DNA from: Alphaproteobacteria bacterium
GTDB taxonomy: Bacteria; Pseudomonadota; Alphaproteobacteria; Micavibrionales; Micavibrionaceae
Length of the DNA: 64,000 nt
Assembly (NCBI GenBank): GCA_030750865.1
Contig: JASMHE010000008.1
Coordinates: forward strand, 558,001-622,000
Direction: 5' to 3'
The notes under the pieces are model-generated. The model made no database searches, was not told where the DNA came from, and was given only the letters and a program-made list of their open reading frames with translations. Shown piece after piece: positions 26,457-36,299 of the stretch; position 1 is the stretch's first letter, and each line of letters begins with the position of its first letter. The translations under genes were made by a program, and so were the position numbers.

Positions 26457-27536
26457 ATGTCACCATGCTGTTCCACGAATAATGACGGTCATAATCACGG
26501 TAAAAAAGCATCATTTGATTGGCTTTTGTGGGGATCACTGACCATTATTGTTGGCGCATTGCTGGTTCATTTTACGCTGCCACAGTTGCCATATTTAGGT
26601 GATTTTGCACATGGCATAACATCCTTACTGAAGAAAATGTGGTGGGGCGTGCTGTTCGGTCTTGCCGCCGTCGGTATGATGCACAAAGTACCGCGCAGCC
26701 TGTTCCGCGCCGTATTGGGACGCGGTGACACGTTCGGCGGCCTGTTGCGCGCTGCGCTTGGCGGCTTGCTGCTAGACTTATGCTCGCACGGTATCTTGAT
26801 GGTCGGCGCAAAGCTTTACGAGCGCGGCGCATCACTGGCACAGGTCATGACATTCCTGATCGCCAGCCCGTGGAACTCTTTTTCCCTGACACTTATCCTG
26901 ATTGCCCTGATCGGTTTAAAATGGACACTACTTTTCATCGTAGGCTCTGTCGTCATCGCCCTGATCACCGGATCGATATTCCTGTTTCTGGAACGCACGG
27001 GCGTTTTGCCGGAAAATCCGTATGCAAAAGAGGATGCGCAAAACACAGACGAGGACGCACAGTCCGCATCTGCCGAATTCAAAGCCATGTTAAAGAAAAT
27101 ATCCTTTAAACCAAAATCACTGGCTTGTTTCGGCCGCGATGTGTTCCGTGACGGTTTTGCCGAAGGCCGCATGGTGCTACGCTGGCTGTTCTTCGGGGTC
27201 ATTCTCGCCGCCCTGATCAATGCCTATGTCCCGACAGATGTTCTGACGACCTATTTCGGCCCGTCTTTAGTGGGACTTGTACTGACACTGGTTGCCACAA
27301 CGATTATCGAGGTCTGTTCGGAAGGATCAGCCCCGATCGGCGCCGAATTGATGAACCGCGCGGGCGCACCGGGTAACGGCTTTACGTTCCTGATGGCGGG
27401 CGTTGCAACGGACTATACAGAATTACTTGTCATTCGGGAATTCACAAAACGCTGGAAAACAGCACTCTTCCTGCCGCTGGTTACAACTCCGCAGATTTTG
27501 GTTATCGGCTATATCATGAATGTGTTCGGCACTTAA
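26457..27536 (+). CDS. Permease of the ArsP/DUF318 family
   Basis: Integral membrane protein, 359 residues with about eight to ten hydrophobic helices in two halves. The conserved CSHGILMVGAKLYERGASLAQ and the paired EVCSEGSAPIGAELMNRAG segments, each with a Cys, are the repeated signature of this family, whose members export organoarsenicals or metal-related compounds. The N-terminus has CCSTNNDGHNHG, a Cys/His cluster that could bind a metal ion. A central cytoplasmic loop of about 45 residues (ENPYAKEDAQN onwards) separates the halves. The cargo is unknown. No ArsR regulator or arsenic gene adjoins. Confidence 0.82.
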   Translation: MSPCCSTNNDGHNHGKKASFDWLLWGSLTIIVGALLVHFTLPQLPYLGDFAHGITSLLKKMWWGVLFGLAAVGMMHKVPRSLFRAVLGRGDTFGGLLRAALGGLLLDLCSHGILMVGAKLYERGASLAQVMTFLIASPWNSFSLTLILIALIGLKWTLLFIVGSVVIALITGSIFLFLERTGVLPENPYAKEDAQNTDEDAQSASAEFKAMLKKISFKPKSLACFGRDVFRDGFAEGRMVLRWLFFGVILAALINAYVPTDVLTTYFGPSLVGLVLTLVATTIIEVCSEGSAPIGAELMNRAGAPGNGFTFLMAGVATDYTELLVIREFTKRWKTALFLPLVTTPQILVIGYIMNVFGT

Positions 27537-27557
27537 GCCCGATACGCAAGCGGTGTC

Positions 27558-30431
27558 TTACCCTTTTTTCGAATTCTGAAGGTCTTTCAGCACATCAAAC
27601 GGGTTACTGGTTGCACTTTTGTGCGGGCCGGATGAAATCACGCGGGGCTTAGACGGACCACCGGATTTCTTGTTTGGCTTGCCGCCTTTTTTCTTGTTCG
27701 GTTTCGCTCCTGATTTCGGCTTACCCTTACTGGCAGGACGACGCCCTTTTTCATGCGCCTTGCCGCGTTTTAACGCAAATGTCGCCAGTTCCGGCTTTTC
27801 CTGTGGCACGTCCGCCGCCTTGTCCTGCGGTGCGTCTTTTGACGCATCCTCAGATATATCTGCAGTCTCTTCAACCTTTGCGTCTGCTGCCTTTTCGTCA
27901 GACGCCTTATCACCTTCTGCGTCCGCTTCGGCCTTTGTTGCGTCCGCTTGTTCTTGCGGCGCTTCTGCGGTCTTCGTTTCCGCCTCGGCGGCCGCCTTTG
28001 CTTCGGCTTCTTCTGCCGGATCATGAATCTTTTTATGGCCCAGTGCCTCGATCACCTCATACAGATCGGCAATCGTTGACCCCAGCCATTCAGCCATTTC
28101 ATGCTTGGCCTGAAACTTGCCTTCGGACGCACTGTCATAAATCGCGCCGACAATCCGGTCCAGAATATCAACACGGATCGCACGCGGTCCGTAAACCGGA
28201 TAACCGATCGCACGGTAATAATCCGCATCGATTGTCTTCGGATCAACAACCTGCGATGTAATGCCGTCTGCCGGCACGTCCGCCGGTAACGATCCGCCAT
28301 GCCAGATCGTCCACAACATCGCCTTCAAACGCACGCATGCAGGCTTTGTCGCCTGCGGAAAATAAATCAGCACAGGGGCCATGCGGATTTTACGGCTGCG
28401 CAGGGCATTGCGTCCGCTTTCATCCAGTTCATCAATCAAGCCTTGTACATTTTCACGCGGCAAAACCCCGCACGCCTCGAAAAGCTGAAACCCGATCCCG
28501 CGCGCAGACGCGCTTTCCGTATCGGTCATGACATCCATTTTCGGCAACGCGCCGAGTGTTTCAATCAGATGTACCGCCAGCCAGTCCGCCAGACGTTTTT
28601 GCGCCGCGTCTTGATCCGTTGCGTCAACCAAATCGCCTGCGATGATTTCCACAGACGGTTTCAACAAAGCATCCCCCTTCACCAGCTTGGCAACGGCAAC
28701 ACCCGGTGTCGGGTTGCTTTCCTGCGCCTGATAAAGGATTTCTCCGTCTTGCGTTAAGGTAAACTGCGTATCTTTTGCATTTATCATTCTATTTACTCGT
28801 CGTTTCATTTCAGGGATTAAAACCTGTCGTGCGGCTTTCATCACAGCTTTGTAATCCGTGCCTCTGGCATCACCGTCGGGTTTAAACACAAAACCGTTTA
28901 AAGTACCGATAGGCTCTCCTTCGACAACGACCTCACCAGTTCTTTTTACACCAGCAAGAAGATCAATGCCACCCTCCATTGCCTTTATAAGCACAGAAGA
29001 GCGTCTGTCAACAAAACGTCGCGTTAATGCCTGATGAAGTGCATCGGATAATTTATCTTCAATCGCGCGGGTTTCTTCCTGCCAGCGGTCAGCATCACGT
29101 ACCCATTCGGCCTTATGCGTAATATACGTCCATGTCCGCACGTGAGAAATCCGCGCCATCAGCGTATCAATATCGCCTTCCGTATTGTCCAGCCGCCGGA
29201 TACGACGTTCAACCGTTTCGTCATGAATTTTGCCAAGATCCATCAAGTCTGTATAAATGCCGCCCAGCAATTCTTTGTGGGCATCGCTTAATGTCTTGCG
29301 GAAATCGGGAATCTGACACACATCCCACAACATACGCACAGCGGCGGACGATCCGGCGCGCGCCAGAATATCTTCGCGCTGCATCAGACCGGACAGCGCG
29401 ATGTAATCATCAGCCGGACGGCCACGCATAAATACGTCACGATCCGGCGTCTGATCCAGACTGCGTAACAAACTGTGCGGTGACTGAAAATCAAGCGCCG
29501 CGTTCCGCCAGTAAATCTGCTCCACCGGTGCATAAATATGTTCTTGTATAGCCGCAACATCATCGGGTTCGATCCCGCGCACACGCCCGGTCACACCGAA
29601 TGTTCCATCACGGCGGTAACGTCCGGCCCGTCCGGCAACCTGCCCCAGCTCTGCGCGCGTTAACGGCCGCATCATCTTGCCATCATATTTGCGCGTCCCG
29701 CCAAACGCCACATGACCGACATCCATGTTCAGCCCCATGCCGATCGCATCGGTCGCCACCATGAAATCAACATCACCGGATTGATACATCTCGACCTGTT
29801 TGTTCCGCGTGCGCGGGCTGAGCGCACCCAGAACAACAGCCGTGCCGCCGCGCTGCCGCTTCACCAATTCGGCAATGTGATACACATCATCCATTGAAAA
29901 CGCCACAATCGCCGAGCGTTTAGGCAGACGTGTCAATTTCTTGTACCCTTTATAGGTCAGCGTCGAAAACCGTTCCCGCGCTGTGATCCGCACATCGGGA
30001 AACAGGGACTTCATGATCGGGCGCATTGTATCAGCCCCCATAAAGAAGGTTTCTTTGGTGCCGCGCGCATGTAACAGACGGTCTGTAAAAATATGGCCGC
30101 GATCAGGATCGGCGCAAAGCTGTATTTCATCCACGGCCAGAAATTCGAAATCCTTCGTCAGCGGCATCGATTCAACCGTACAAAAGAAATAACGCGCATG
30201 CGGCGGAATAATTTTCTCTTCCCCCGTCACCAGCGCGACCTGTGATTTCCCTTTGATCGCTGCAACACGCTCGTAATTTTCCCGCGCAAGTAACCGCAAC
30301 GGAAATCCGATCACGCCCGTGCGGTGCGACAGCATTCGCTCTATCGCATCATAGGTCTTCCCCGTATTAGTTGGCCCCAAAACAGCCTCGAAAGGTCCTG
30401 ATTTTTGTGGGTATTCCGCTATTTGGCGCAT
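27558..30431 (-). CDS. SUV3-like RNA helicase with disordered C-terminal tail
   Basis: 957 residues. Superfamily 2 helicase resembling mitochondrial SUV3: Walker A GPTNTGKT (19-26), DEIQ box (LAVDEIQLC), then DAIGMGLNMDV and QVAGRAGRYRRDG (motifs V and VI). SUV3 unwinds RNA in the mitochondrial degradosome, and alphaproteobacterial homologues are known but poorly studied. The middle of the protein has the family's accessory domain. From about residue 800 the chain is low-complexity, first acidic (Ala/Glu/Asp/Lys), then Lys/Gly/Pro-rich (KGKPKSGAKPNKKKGGKP), a likely RNA-binding or phase-separating tail. It diverges from a secreted-protein gene. Confidence 0.88.
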   Translation of the reverse strand: MRQIAEYPQKSGPFEAVLGPTNTGKTYDAIERMLSHRTGVIGFPLRLLARENYERVAAIKGKSQVALVTGEEKIIPPHARYFFCTVESMPLTKDFEFLAVDEIQLCADPDRGHIFTDRLLHARGTKETFFMGADTMRPIMKSLFPDVRITARERFSTLTYKGYKKLTRLPKRSAIVAFSMDDVYHIAELVKRQRGGTAVVLGALSPRTRNKQVEMYQSGDVDFMVATDAIGMGLNMDVGHVAFGGTRKYDGKMMRPLTRAELGQVAGRAGRYRRDGTFGVTGRVRGIEPDDVAAIQEHIYAPVEQIYWRNAALDFQSPHSLLRSLDQTPDRDVFMRGRPADDYIALSGLMQREDILARAGSSAAVRMLWDVCQIPDFRKTLSDAHKELLGGIYTDLMDLGKIHDETVERRIRRLDNTEGDIDTLMARISHVRTWTYITHKAEWVRDADRWQEETRAIEDKLSDALHQALTRRFVDRRSSVLIKAMEGGIDLLAGVKRTGEVVVEGEPIGTLNGFVFKPDGDARGTDYKAVMKAARQVLIPEMKRRVNRMINAKDTQFTLTQDGEILYQAQESNPTPGVAVAKLVKGDALLKPSVEIIAGDLVDATDQDAAQKRLADWLAVHLIETLGALPKMDVMTDTESASARGIGFQLFEACGVLPRENVQGLIDELDESGRNALRSRKIRMAPVLIYFPQATKPACVRLKAMLWTIWHGGSLPADVPADGITSQVVDPKTIDADYYRAIGYPVYGPRAIRVDILDRIVGAIYDSASEGKFQAKHEMAEWLGSTIADLYEVIEALGHKKIHDPAEEAEAKAAAEAETKTAEAPQEQADATKAEADAEGDKASDEKAADAKVEETADISEDASKDAPQDKAADVPQEKPELATFALKRGKAHEKGRRPASKGKPKSGAKPNKKKGGKPNKKSGGPSKPRVISSGPHKSATSNPFDVLKDLQNSKKG

Positions 30432-30502
30432 TGCGACCTGATTCCTTTTCTGCTAAAAGTAATGCGCTGAAAGATATTTTTCAAACCACAAAGGCTTTAA
30501 TC

Positions 30503-32101
30503 ATGCATCTTATCAAGACTTCTTCTCGCGTTCTTTTGAATTCATTCATGACGCTTGCATTCTTATTTTCTGTTTCGCAAGCACAGGCAAACACTGTTTC
30601 ACTCAATGGTGCTAAGGATATTGAATCCGACATCGAAGCCATTATCCAACAACTTGACGATGGCACAGCCGCTTCAGGCATGAAATTAATGCAAGATGGC
30701 GAACTGAAAGTTGTGCCACGTGCGGATTCATACTACGCCGTGACATTCCCGCACTTGTCTATCGTGATGCCTTCGGAAGAAAAGCTCGATATCGGGGTCA
30801 TTTCAATGAATGTCATGCCGACAGAATCCGACAAGATGTGGAAGATTACAATGGCTATGCCAACACCAATGGCTGTGTACGATGACGACGAAGCGCTGGC
30901 ATTTACGATTGATATCGGCGAACAGAAATTCGCAGGTGTCTGGCACACAGAAGCACAATATTTCATTCAGGAGCAAACCGAATATAAAAATATTGTCGCC
31001 AAAGATGCGCAAGACAACTTTGTATTCACTATTCCGGTTCTGACATCGCAAACAGACCTGGACGAAACATCCCCGGGTCTTCTGTCCGGCGGCACATACA
31101 TGAACATGAAAAACATCAATCTGGATGTTGGCGCAAAATCGATGCTATCCATCGACGGCATTGTGCTGGAAGCCGACATCTCGGACTATGACTACAAAAA
31201 GATGCACCAATATCGGGAAGATGTTTCAGGCATGATGAAAGACCTGCAAACAGCCCAAGACGGTGAGATGGATGATGATATCGGGTCTAAACAAGTCAAC
31301 CAGTTGATGACATCGATCATGGATAACCTGATGTCCGCATGGAAGGGCTTTGATGCCAGAGCGACCATCACAGGAATCCGCGGGTCCGACCCGACCGGCA
31401 TGATGCCCGTTTCATTGGACGGTCTGACATTTTCTTACGGATCAACAGATTTCAACACGGATGATGCCTCTATTTACTACGGATTCAGCCACAGCGGCCT
31501 GAACGTACAAGTCCCGGACCCGACAACACAGGCTATGATCCCGACGGCATCCAACTTCAAACTGCGTTTTGACTCTGTGCCATTGCAAAAACTGATGCAG
31601 GAAGCCAAAACCGTTACGGAAAAAGCGGCCGCTCAGCCAAACGCTGCGCAAATGCACACAAACGAAATCAAGAACAAAATCCCGCAAATGCTGACGGATG
31701 CCGGAACACAACTTGAGATCAGTAACAGCTTCGTCGAAGGCAAAGATTATGCTGTGCATTATAGCGGTAACGTCCGCGCAGATGCATCCGCCGCGAAAAA
31801 GGCTGTTGGTGATGCACTCATTACATTCCACGGCATGGATAAGATCATCCAGCAAATTCAAGCCTCACAAGCCGAAGGCGGATCAATGATGCCACCGATG
31901 TTGCAACAAGGTCTGGCAATGCTCGGCTTTGTCCAAATGGTTGGTCAGCAAGGCAATGATGAAAACGGACGCCCTGCCCGTGTTTATGAGTTCGAATTAA
32001 GACCTGACGGCACAGTAATGCTGAACGGCACGGACCTGCAAACAATGATGAGCGGTGCAATGGGCGGACAGCCCGGTGCGGCAGCCCCTGCGGCCAATTA
32101 A
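30503..32101 (+). CDS. Secreted protein of unknown function
   Basis: 532 residues from the ATG at 30503. A signal peptide is visible (basic start, LLNSFMTLAFLFSVS core, cleavage near AQA-NT). The mature chain is acidic, with many Met, Asp and Asn, and no Cys. Repeating beta-type stretches such as YYAVTFPHLSIVMPSEE and LSIDGIVLEADISDYDY suggest an extended beta-sheet protein. An amphipathic helical piece covers about 225-285. The layout loosely resembles DUF945/DUF2125 periplasmic proteins, but I could not confirm it. The last 15 residues are Gly/Ala/Pro-rich. A strong terminator follows. Confidence 0.65.
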   Translation: MHLIKTSSRVLLNSFMTLAFLFSVSQAQANTVSLNGAKDIESDIEAIIQQLDDGTAASGMKLMQDGELKVVPRADSYYAVTFPHLSIVMPSEEKLDIGVISMNVMPTESDKMWKITMAMPTPMAVYDDDEALAFTIDIGEQKFAGVWHTEAQYFIQEQTEYKNIVAKDAQDNFVFTIPVLTSQTDLDETSPGLLSGGTYMNMKNINLDVGAKSMLSIDGIVLEADISDYDYKKMHQYREDVSGMMKDLQTAQDGEMDDDIGSKQVNQLMTSIMDNLMSAWKGFDARATITGIRGSDPTGMMPVSLDGLTFSYGSTDFNTDDASIYYGFSHSGLNVQVPDPTTQAMIPTASNFKLRFDSVPLQKLMQEAKTVTEKAAAQPNAAQMHTNEIKNKIPQMLTDAGTQLEISNSFVEGKDYAVHYSGNVRADASAAKKAVGDALITFHGMDKIIQQIQASQAEGGSMMPPMLQQGLAMLGFVQMVGQQGNDENGRPARVYEFELRPDGTVMLNGTDLQTMMSGAMGGQPGAAAPAAN

Positions 32102-32126
32102 TCGCGAGAAAAATACAATAAAACAT

Positions 32127-32159
32127 CAAAACGCCGTGATTTCTCACGGCGTTTTTTTT
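32127..32159 (+). terminator. Rho-independent terminator
   Basis: ACGCCGTGA (32131-32139) pairs with TCACGGCGT (32143-32151), loop TTC-type, followed by eight T. Confidence 0.92.
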
Positions 32160-32196
32160 CATGACAATCTTTGTGACATTCTATGTTCGTAACATA

Positions 32197-33366
32197 TTAT
32201 GAAAGCAAATAGCCCAGCATTGCATTCAAACGCTGTAACCCCGCAATGGTCGGCACGATGCGGTCATCATCAGGGCAATTCAGATACCCTTCTTTTTCAA
32301 GCCTGACCAGCTTGTCTTCGGCGATTTGATCTTCGAAGATACAGCCTGATACAGCATTCAGATGCGTTCTGGACACGCCTTCTCTCAAGCGCAGTCCCAT
32401 CATCAAGGCTTCGGCAAACCGTTTTTCCGTATCAAGCGCTTCGAACGGATGCGCGCCATGACCATGCGCGCGCACGCGATCCATCCAGACCTCCGGCGCT
32501 TTGTGCGCACGTGTTGCCCGATACTGTCCGTTGACATGCACGCGGCCATGCGCGCCCGGCCCGATACCGACATATTCACCATAACGCCAATATGTCTGAT
32601 TATGCAGTGATTCCTGCCCTGCACCAGCGTGATTTGATACTTCGTACAGCGGCAGACCCGCACCATCCATGATCTCTTGCGTCAGTTCATAGAAATCGGC
32701 CCCACGATCATCATCCGGCATAATGAAATCGCCGCGCTGATGCTGCGTGTAAAATGCGGTCCCTTTTTCGATAGTCAGCTGATAAAGCGACATATGTCCC
32801 GCGGCATATTGCAAGGCATCCTGCAATTCCGTGCGCCATTCTTGCAGCGTTTGTTCCGGACGGGCATACATCAAATCAAAGCTGTAACGATCAAAAACCT
32901 GACGCGCTGTTGCGATCGCGCGCAGGGCCTCTTCGGCTGTATGCTGACGCCCTAAAAAGCGCAAGATATCATCGCGCAAGGCCTGCACCCCAATGGACAC
33001 ACGATTGATTCCTGCGCTACGGAACCCTTCGAACTTGGAAGCTTCGACCGATGTCGGGTTCGCCTCCAGCGTGACTTCACCGTGATGGGCAATGCCCCAA
33101 CAGGCAGCGATTTCATCCATAATCACCTGCACGGTCTCAGGCTTCATCAGCGACGGCGTGCCACCGCCAAAAAACACGGATGTCACCGTGCGGTCCGGCG
33201 TCAGGTTATAATAATGACGAATTTCCTGACGGTAAGCCTGCGCCCAGGCATCATGATCGATTTCCTCGCGCACATGCGAATTAAAATCACAATACGGGCA
33301 TTTGGCCGCACAAAAGGGCCAATGCACATAAACGCCGAATAATGGTAAATTTTGTGACACAGACAT
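32197..33366 (-). CDS. hemW: Radical SAM haem chaperone HemW
   Basis: 389 residues from the ATG at 33366. The radical SAM cluster motif is HWPFCAAKCPYCDFNSH (Cys 19, 23, 26). FFGGGTPSLM and the GVQALRDDILRFLGRQH segment follow. This CxxxCxxC protein class was long annotated as oxygen-independent coproporphyrinogen oxidase but is now understood as the haem-trafficking protein HemW. The first ATG overlaps by one base the stop of the upstream small membrane protein, so translation is coupled. It is the last gene of the run rph-rdgB-membrane protein-hemW. Confidence 0.93.
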   Translation of the reverse strand: MSVSQNLPLFGVYVHWPFCAAKCPYCDFNSHVREEIDHDAWAQAYRQEIRHYYNLTPDRTVTSVFFGGGTPSLMKPETVQVIMDEIAACWGIAHHGEVTLEANPTSVEASKFEGFRSAGINRVSIGVQALRDDILRFLGRQHTAEEALRAIATARQVFDRYSFDLMYARPEQTLQEWRTELQDALQYAAGHMSLYQLTIEKGTAFYTQHQRGDFIMPDDDRGADFYELTQEIMDGAGLPLYEVSNHAGAGQESLHNQTYWRYGEYVGIGPGAHGRVHVNGQYRATRAHKAPEVWMDRVRAHGHGAHPFEALDTEKRFAEALMMGLRLREGVSRTHLNAVSGCIFEDQIAEDKLVRLEKEGYLNCPDDDRIVPTIAGLQRLNAMLGYLLS

Positions 33367-33638
33367 CAATAGTTCTTGGCGACCTTAATACCGCCATCGG
33401 GGAACACGACAATCGGTTTTTTGTCTTGTGTTTGTTCGTGATAAATATTGGCATGGTGACATAAAATCGGCACGGCACAGAACGCAGACGCAAACACGGT
33501 CAGCACAAACCATTCCCGCAACAGAAAATATGACTTGGCAATACGGAATTCATTCAAACGCACAAGCGCATAAGTGAAAATACACGCCGCAACGAAGTAA
33601 CAGATTTTAAAGATAATAAGTGGAATGGCCTCAACCAT
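33366..33638 (-). CDS. Small membrane protein of unknown function, 90 aa
   Basis: 90 residues from the ATG at 33638 (a GTG directly before it adds one residue). Two hydrophobic segments, about 5-25 (PLIIFKICYFVAACIFTYAL) and 44-62 (FVLTVFASAFCAVPILCHH), make it an inner-membrane protein with a polar C-terminal tail. No family was recognised. It lies 16 bp after rdgB and overlaps hemW by one base, so it is firmly in that operon. Confidence 0.7.
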   Translation of the reverse strand: MVEAIPLIIFKICYFVAACIFTYALVRLNEFRIAKSYFLLREWFVLTVFASAFCAVPILCHHANIYHEQTQDKKPIVVFPDGGIKVAKNY

Positions 33639-33654
33639 CACCGGACACCTTCTA

Positions 33655-34263
33655 TTATTTATTATGATCGGATAATATACGATCCGAAAATAATTGGAAA
33701 GCCTTTGCCCGGTGACTCATAGCATGTTTTTCCACAGGGTCGATTTCGGCAAATGTCTGGGTCATGCCATCGGCAACAAAAATGGGATCATAACCAAACC
33801 CTTTGTCACCGCGCGGCGGCCACACGATTTCGCCTTTCACTTCCCCGTCAAATGCAAATGTCTGCCCATCCGCCGTACATAACGCCAACACACAATGAAA
33901 CGAGGCGCCGCGATCATCAGCATCGCCCAGCGCATCATTCACTTTGCGCATGGCCAGATCAAAATCTTTATCCGGTCCGGCCCAGCGTGCCGAATAAATA
34001 CCGGGATCACCATTTAACGCCCGTACGGACAGGCCACTATCGTCGGCCAGTGCAGTCAAACCGCTTTCTTTGGCCGCAGAGCGCGCCTTAATCAAAGCGT
34101 TTTCTTCAAATGTCGCGCCATCCTCGACCGGTTCCGGTAGCCCCAATTCCAATGAGGACACACAGGAAATACCGTACGGCTGCAACAAATCATTCATCTC
34201 GCGGACTTTGCCGGGATTATGGGTTGCAATCACCAGTTTATTATCGGGAAAGAAAGCGTTCAT
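33655..34263 (-). CDS. rdgB: Non-canonical purine NTP pyrophosphatase RdgB/HAM1
   Basis: 202 residues. Hydrolyses dITP, XTP and related damaged purine nucleotides to the monophosphate. It shows VIATHNPGKVREM at the N-terminus, FEENALIKARSAA, the LADDSGLSV and GIYSARWAG metal-binding region, then GDKGFGYDPIFV and SHRAKAF. Start at the ATG 34263; a GTG directly before it gives one extra residue. It lies 85 bp after rph in the same orientation, an arrangement common in Proteobacteria. Confidence 0.95.
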   Translation of the reverse strand: MNAFFPDNKLVIATHNPGKVREMNDLLQPYGISCVSSLELGLPEPVEDGATFEENALIKARSAAKESGLTALADDSGLSVRALNGDPGIYSARWAGPDKDFDLAMRKVNDALGDADDRGASFHCVLALCTADGQTFAFDGEVKGEIVWPPRGDKGFGYDPIFVADGMTQTFAEIDPVEKHAMSHRAKAFQLFSDRILSDHNK

Positions 34264-34348
34264 CACATACCACTACTGTACAGCATTACAACATGACACA
34301 GAATAACATGACGCAGACCGTCGCGCTTGCGCGCGGATCACGCCACTA

Positions 34349-35086
34349 TTATGCCGCAAGTGCCTTTTCCTGCAAAACTCTGTATTGTTCTTGCTTCAAA
34401 TGGTCGCACCCTTGCTTTGCCAGCTCCAGCAGCTTCAGAAATTCGTCTTCACTGAACGGCTCTTTTTCTGCCGTGCCCTGAATTTCAACAATGCCGCCCT
34501 TGCCTGTGACGACGAAATTGGCATCCGTATCCGCATCGGAATCTTCGGCATAATCCAGATCAAGCACAGGCGTTCCGCTATACACGCCACATGAAATGGC
34601 CGATACACTATCAACCAGCGGCGATTTCGCGCACAAACCGATCTGCACCAGATGTTCCAGCGCCATCGCCAGCGCGACGTAAGCCCCTGTAATTGCGGCG
34701 GTACGTGTGCCGCCGTCAGCCTGAATCACATCACAATCGATCCGGACCTGACGCTCACCAAGCGCATCCATGTCGACAACAGCGCGCAACGCGCGGCCAA
34801 TCAAACGCTGGATTTCCTGCGTACGGCCGGATTGTTTGCCCCGCGCTGCTTCGCGGTCCATGCGATGTCCGGTTGAACGTGGCAACATGCCATATTCCGC
34901 AGTCACCCAGCCCATGCCTGTATTCCGCATCCAGCCCGGCACGCGTTCTTCTACACTTGCCGTACACAACACATGCGTATTGCCGAATTTTGCAAGACAT
35001 GCGCCTTCTGCGTGCATGGATACATTTTCCGTGACCAGTTCGATTTGTCTCATTTCATCGGCGCGACGCCCTGATGGCCTTGTCAT
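34349..35086 (-). CDS. rph: Ribonuclease PH
   Basis: Phosphorolytic 3'-5' exoribonuclease trimming tRNA 3' ends. 245 residues, usual length. It shows the start [17 protein letters not shown], the phosphate-binding [20 protein letters not shown] segment, and [19 protein letters not shown]. It is the first gene of the minus-strand run towards hemW and diverges from hrcA by 116 bp. Confidence 0.96.
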   Translation of the reverse strand: MTRPSGRRADEMRQIELVTENVSMHAEGACLAKFGNTHVLCTASVEERVPGWMRNTGMGWVTAEYGMLPRSTGHRMDREAARGKQSGRTQEIQRLIGRALRAVVDMDALGERQVRIDCDVIQADGGTRTAAITGAYVALAMALEHLVQIGLCAKSPLVDSVSAISCGVYSGTPVLDLDYAEDSDADTDANFVVTGKGGIVEIQGTAEKEPFSEDEFLKLLELAKQGCDHLKQEQYRVLQEKALAA

Positions 35087-35202
35087 GTTGTTGTCCTTTC
35101 AATATATTCTTTTGTAAATTGCGGTGGCTAATAGAACGCATTGTTACAAAAATTGCAAGATTTACAACAAAATCGATACAACAAGACCCTTGAAAACGGC
35201 TT

Positions 35203-36240
35203 ATGATTGAAGAACTGAACGAAAGATCACAGCAAATATTGCGCCATATTATCGATATTTATATGGCAACGGGAGAGCCTGTCGGCTCCAAAACGATTCT
35301 GGACAAATCCGGTCTGGATGTGTCGGCCGCAACCATCCGTAATGTCATGGCCCAGTTGGAAGGCGAAGGTCTGCTTTTCTCGCCGCATATTTCAGCAGGC
35401 CGCCTGCCGACACAAACGGGGCTACGATTTTATGTGGACGGCCTGATGGAAATCGGCGATCTGACCGCCGAAGAACAGCAGGAAATCGAATCCCGCTGTC
35501 TGGCGGCCGGACGGTCCATGAATTCCGTTATGGAACAAGCAACAACATTACTGTCCGGACTATCCCTCGGCGCAGGGCTTGTCATCGCCCCGAAAAAAGA
35601 AGCGCCGGTCAAACAAATTCAGTTCGTACAGATTGACAGCAAGCAGGTCCTCATCGTGCTGGTGACCGCAGACGGCATGGTCGAAAACCGCCTGATGCAC
35701 ACGGACCGGATTATTTCACCTTCTACGCTGATCGAGGCCTCGAACTATCTCAGCGCAAAATTACGCGGCAAAACACTGGGCGAAGCGCGCGCCACCATAG
35801 ACAAAGAAATCAAATCCGGCAAAGAGCGGCTGGATAAACTGACAGAAGACCTCATCAGCAAGGGAATCGCCTTGCCATTTGGTCATGGCAATCAAGGGCA
35901 CATCATTGTTCGCGGGCAATCAAACCTGCTGAATGATATCCGCGCCATCGAAGATCTGGAAAAAGCCCAGAAACTGATGGCAATGCTCGAAGAACAGGAA
36001 ACGATGGCCGAATTACTCGGATCGGCACAAAACGCCGAAGGGGTGCAGATTTTCATCGGCACGGAAAATAAAATGTTCGAACATTCCGGTTGGTCGATGG
36101 CGATTTCCCCCTATAAAAGCCAACAAAATGAAATCATCGGCGCGATCGGCGTGATCGGCCCTAACCGCTTGAATTACAGCCGGATTATACCACTGCTTGA
36201 CTATACCTCACGGGTCGTGGAAAAACTTCTGTCAAATTAA
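35203..36240 (+). CDS. hrcA: Heat-inducible transcription repressor HrcA
   Basis: 345 residues. The N-terminal winged helix starts LNERSQQILRHIIDIYMATGEPVGSKTI and includes SAATIRNVMAQLEGEGLL; the C-terminal GAF-like region has GVQIFIGTENKMFEHSGWSM and GAIGVIGPNRLNYSRIIPL. HrcA represses chaperone genes by binding the CIRCE inverted repeat. No CIRCE consensus (TTAGCACTC-N9-GAGTGCTAA) was found upstream of hrcA, grpE or dnaK in this window. It is 59 bp before grpE on the same strand, probably co-transcribed. Confidence 0.95.
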   Translation: MIEELNERSQQILRHIIDIYMATGEPVGSKTILDKSGLDVSAATIRNVMAQLEGEGLLFSPHISAGRLPTQTGLRFYVDGLMEIGDLTAEEQQEIESRCLAAGRSMNSVMEQATTLLSGLSLGAGLVIAPKKEAPVKQIQFVQIDSKQVLIVLVTADGMVENRLMHTDRIISPSTLIEASNYLSAKLRGKTLGEARATIDKEIKSGKERLDKLTEDLISKGIALPFGHGNQGHIIVRGQSNLLNDIRAIEDLEKAQKLMAMLEEQETMAELLGSAQNAEGVQIFIGTENKMFEHSGWSMAISPYKSQQNEIIGAIGVIGPNRLNYSRIIPLLDYTSRVVEKLLSN

Positions 36241-36299
36241 GCGCTTGATTTTTGAACACAACATCATCACCTTATGTGCAAAGATATTGGAGTGACAAC

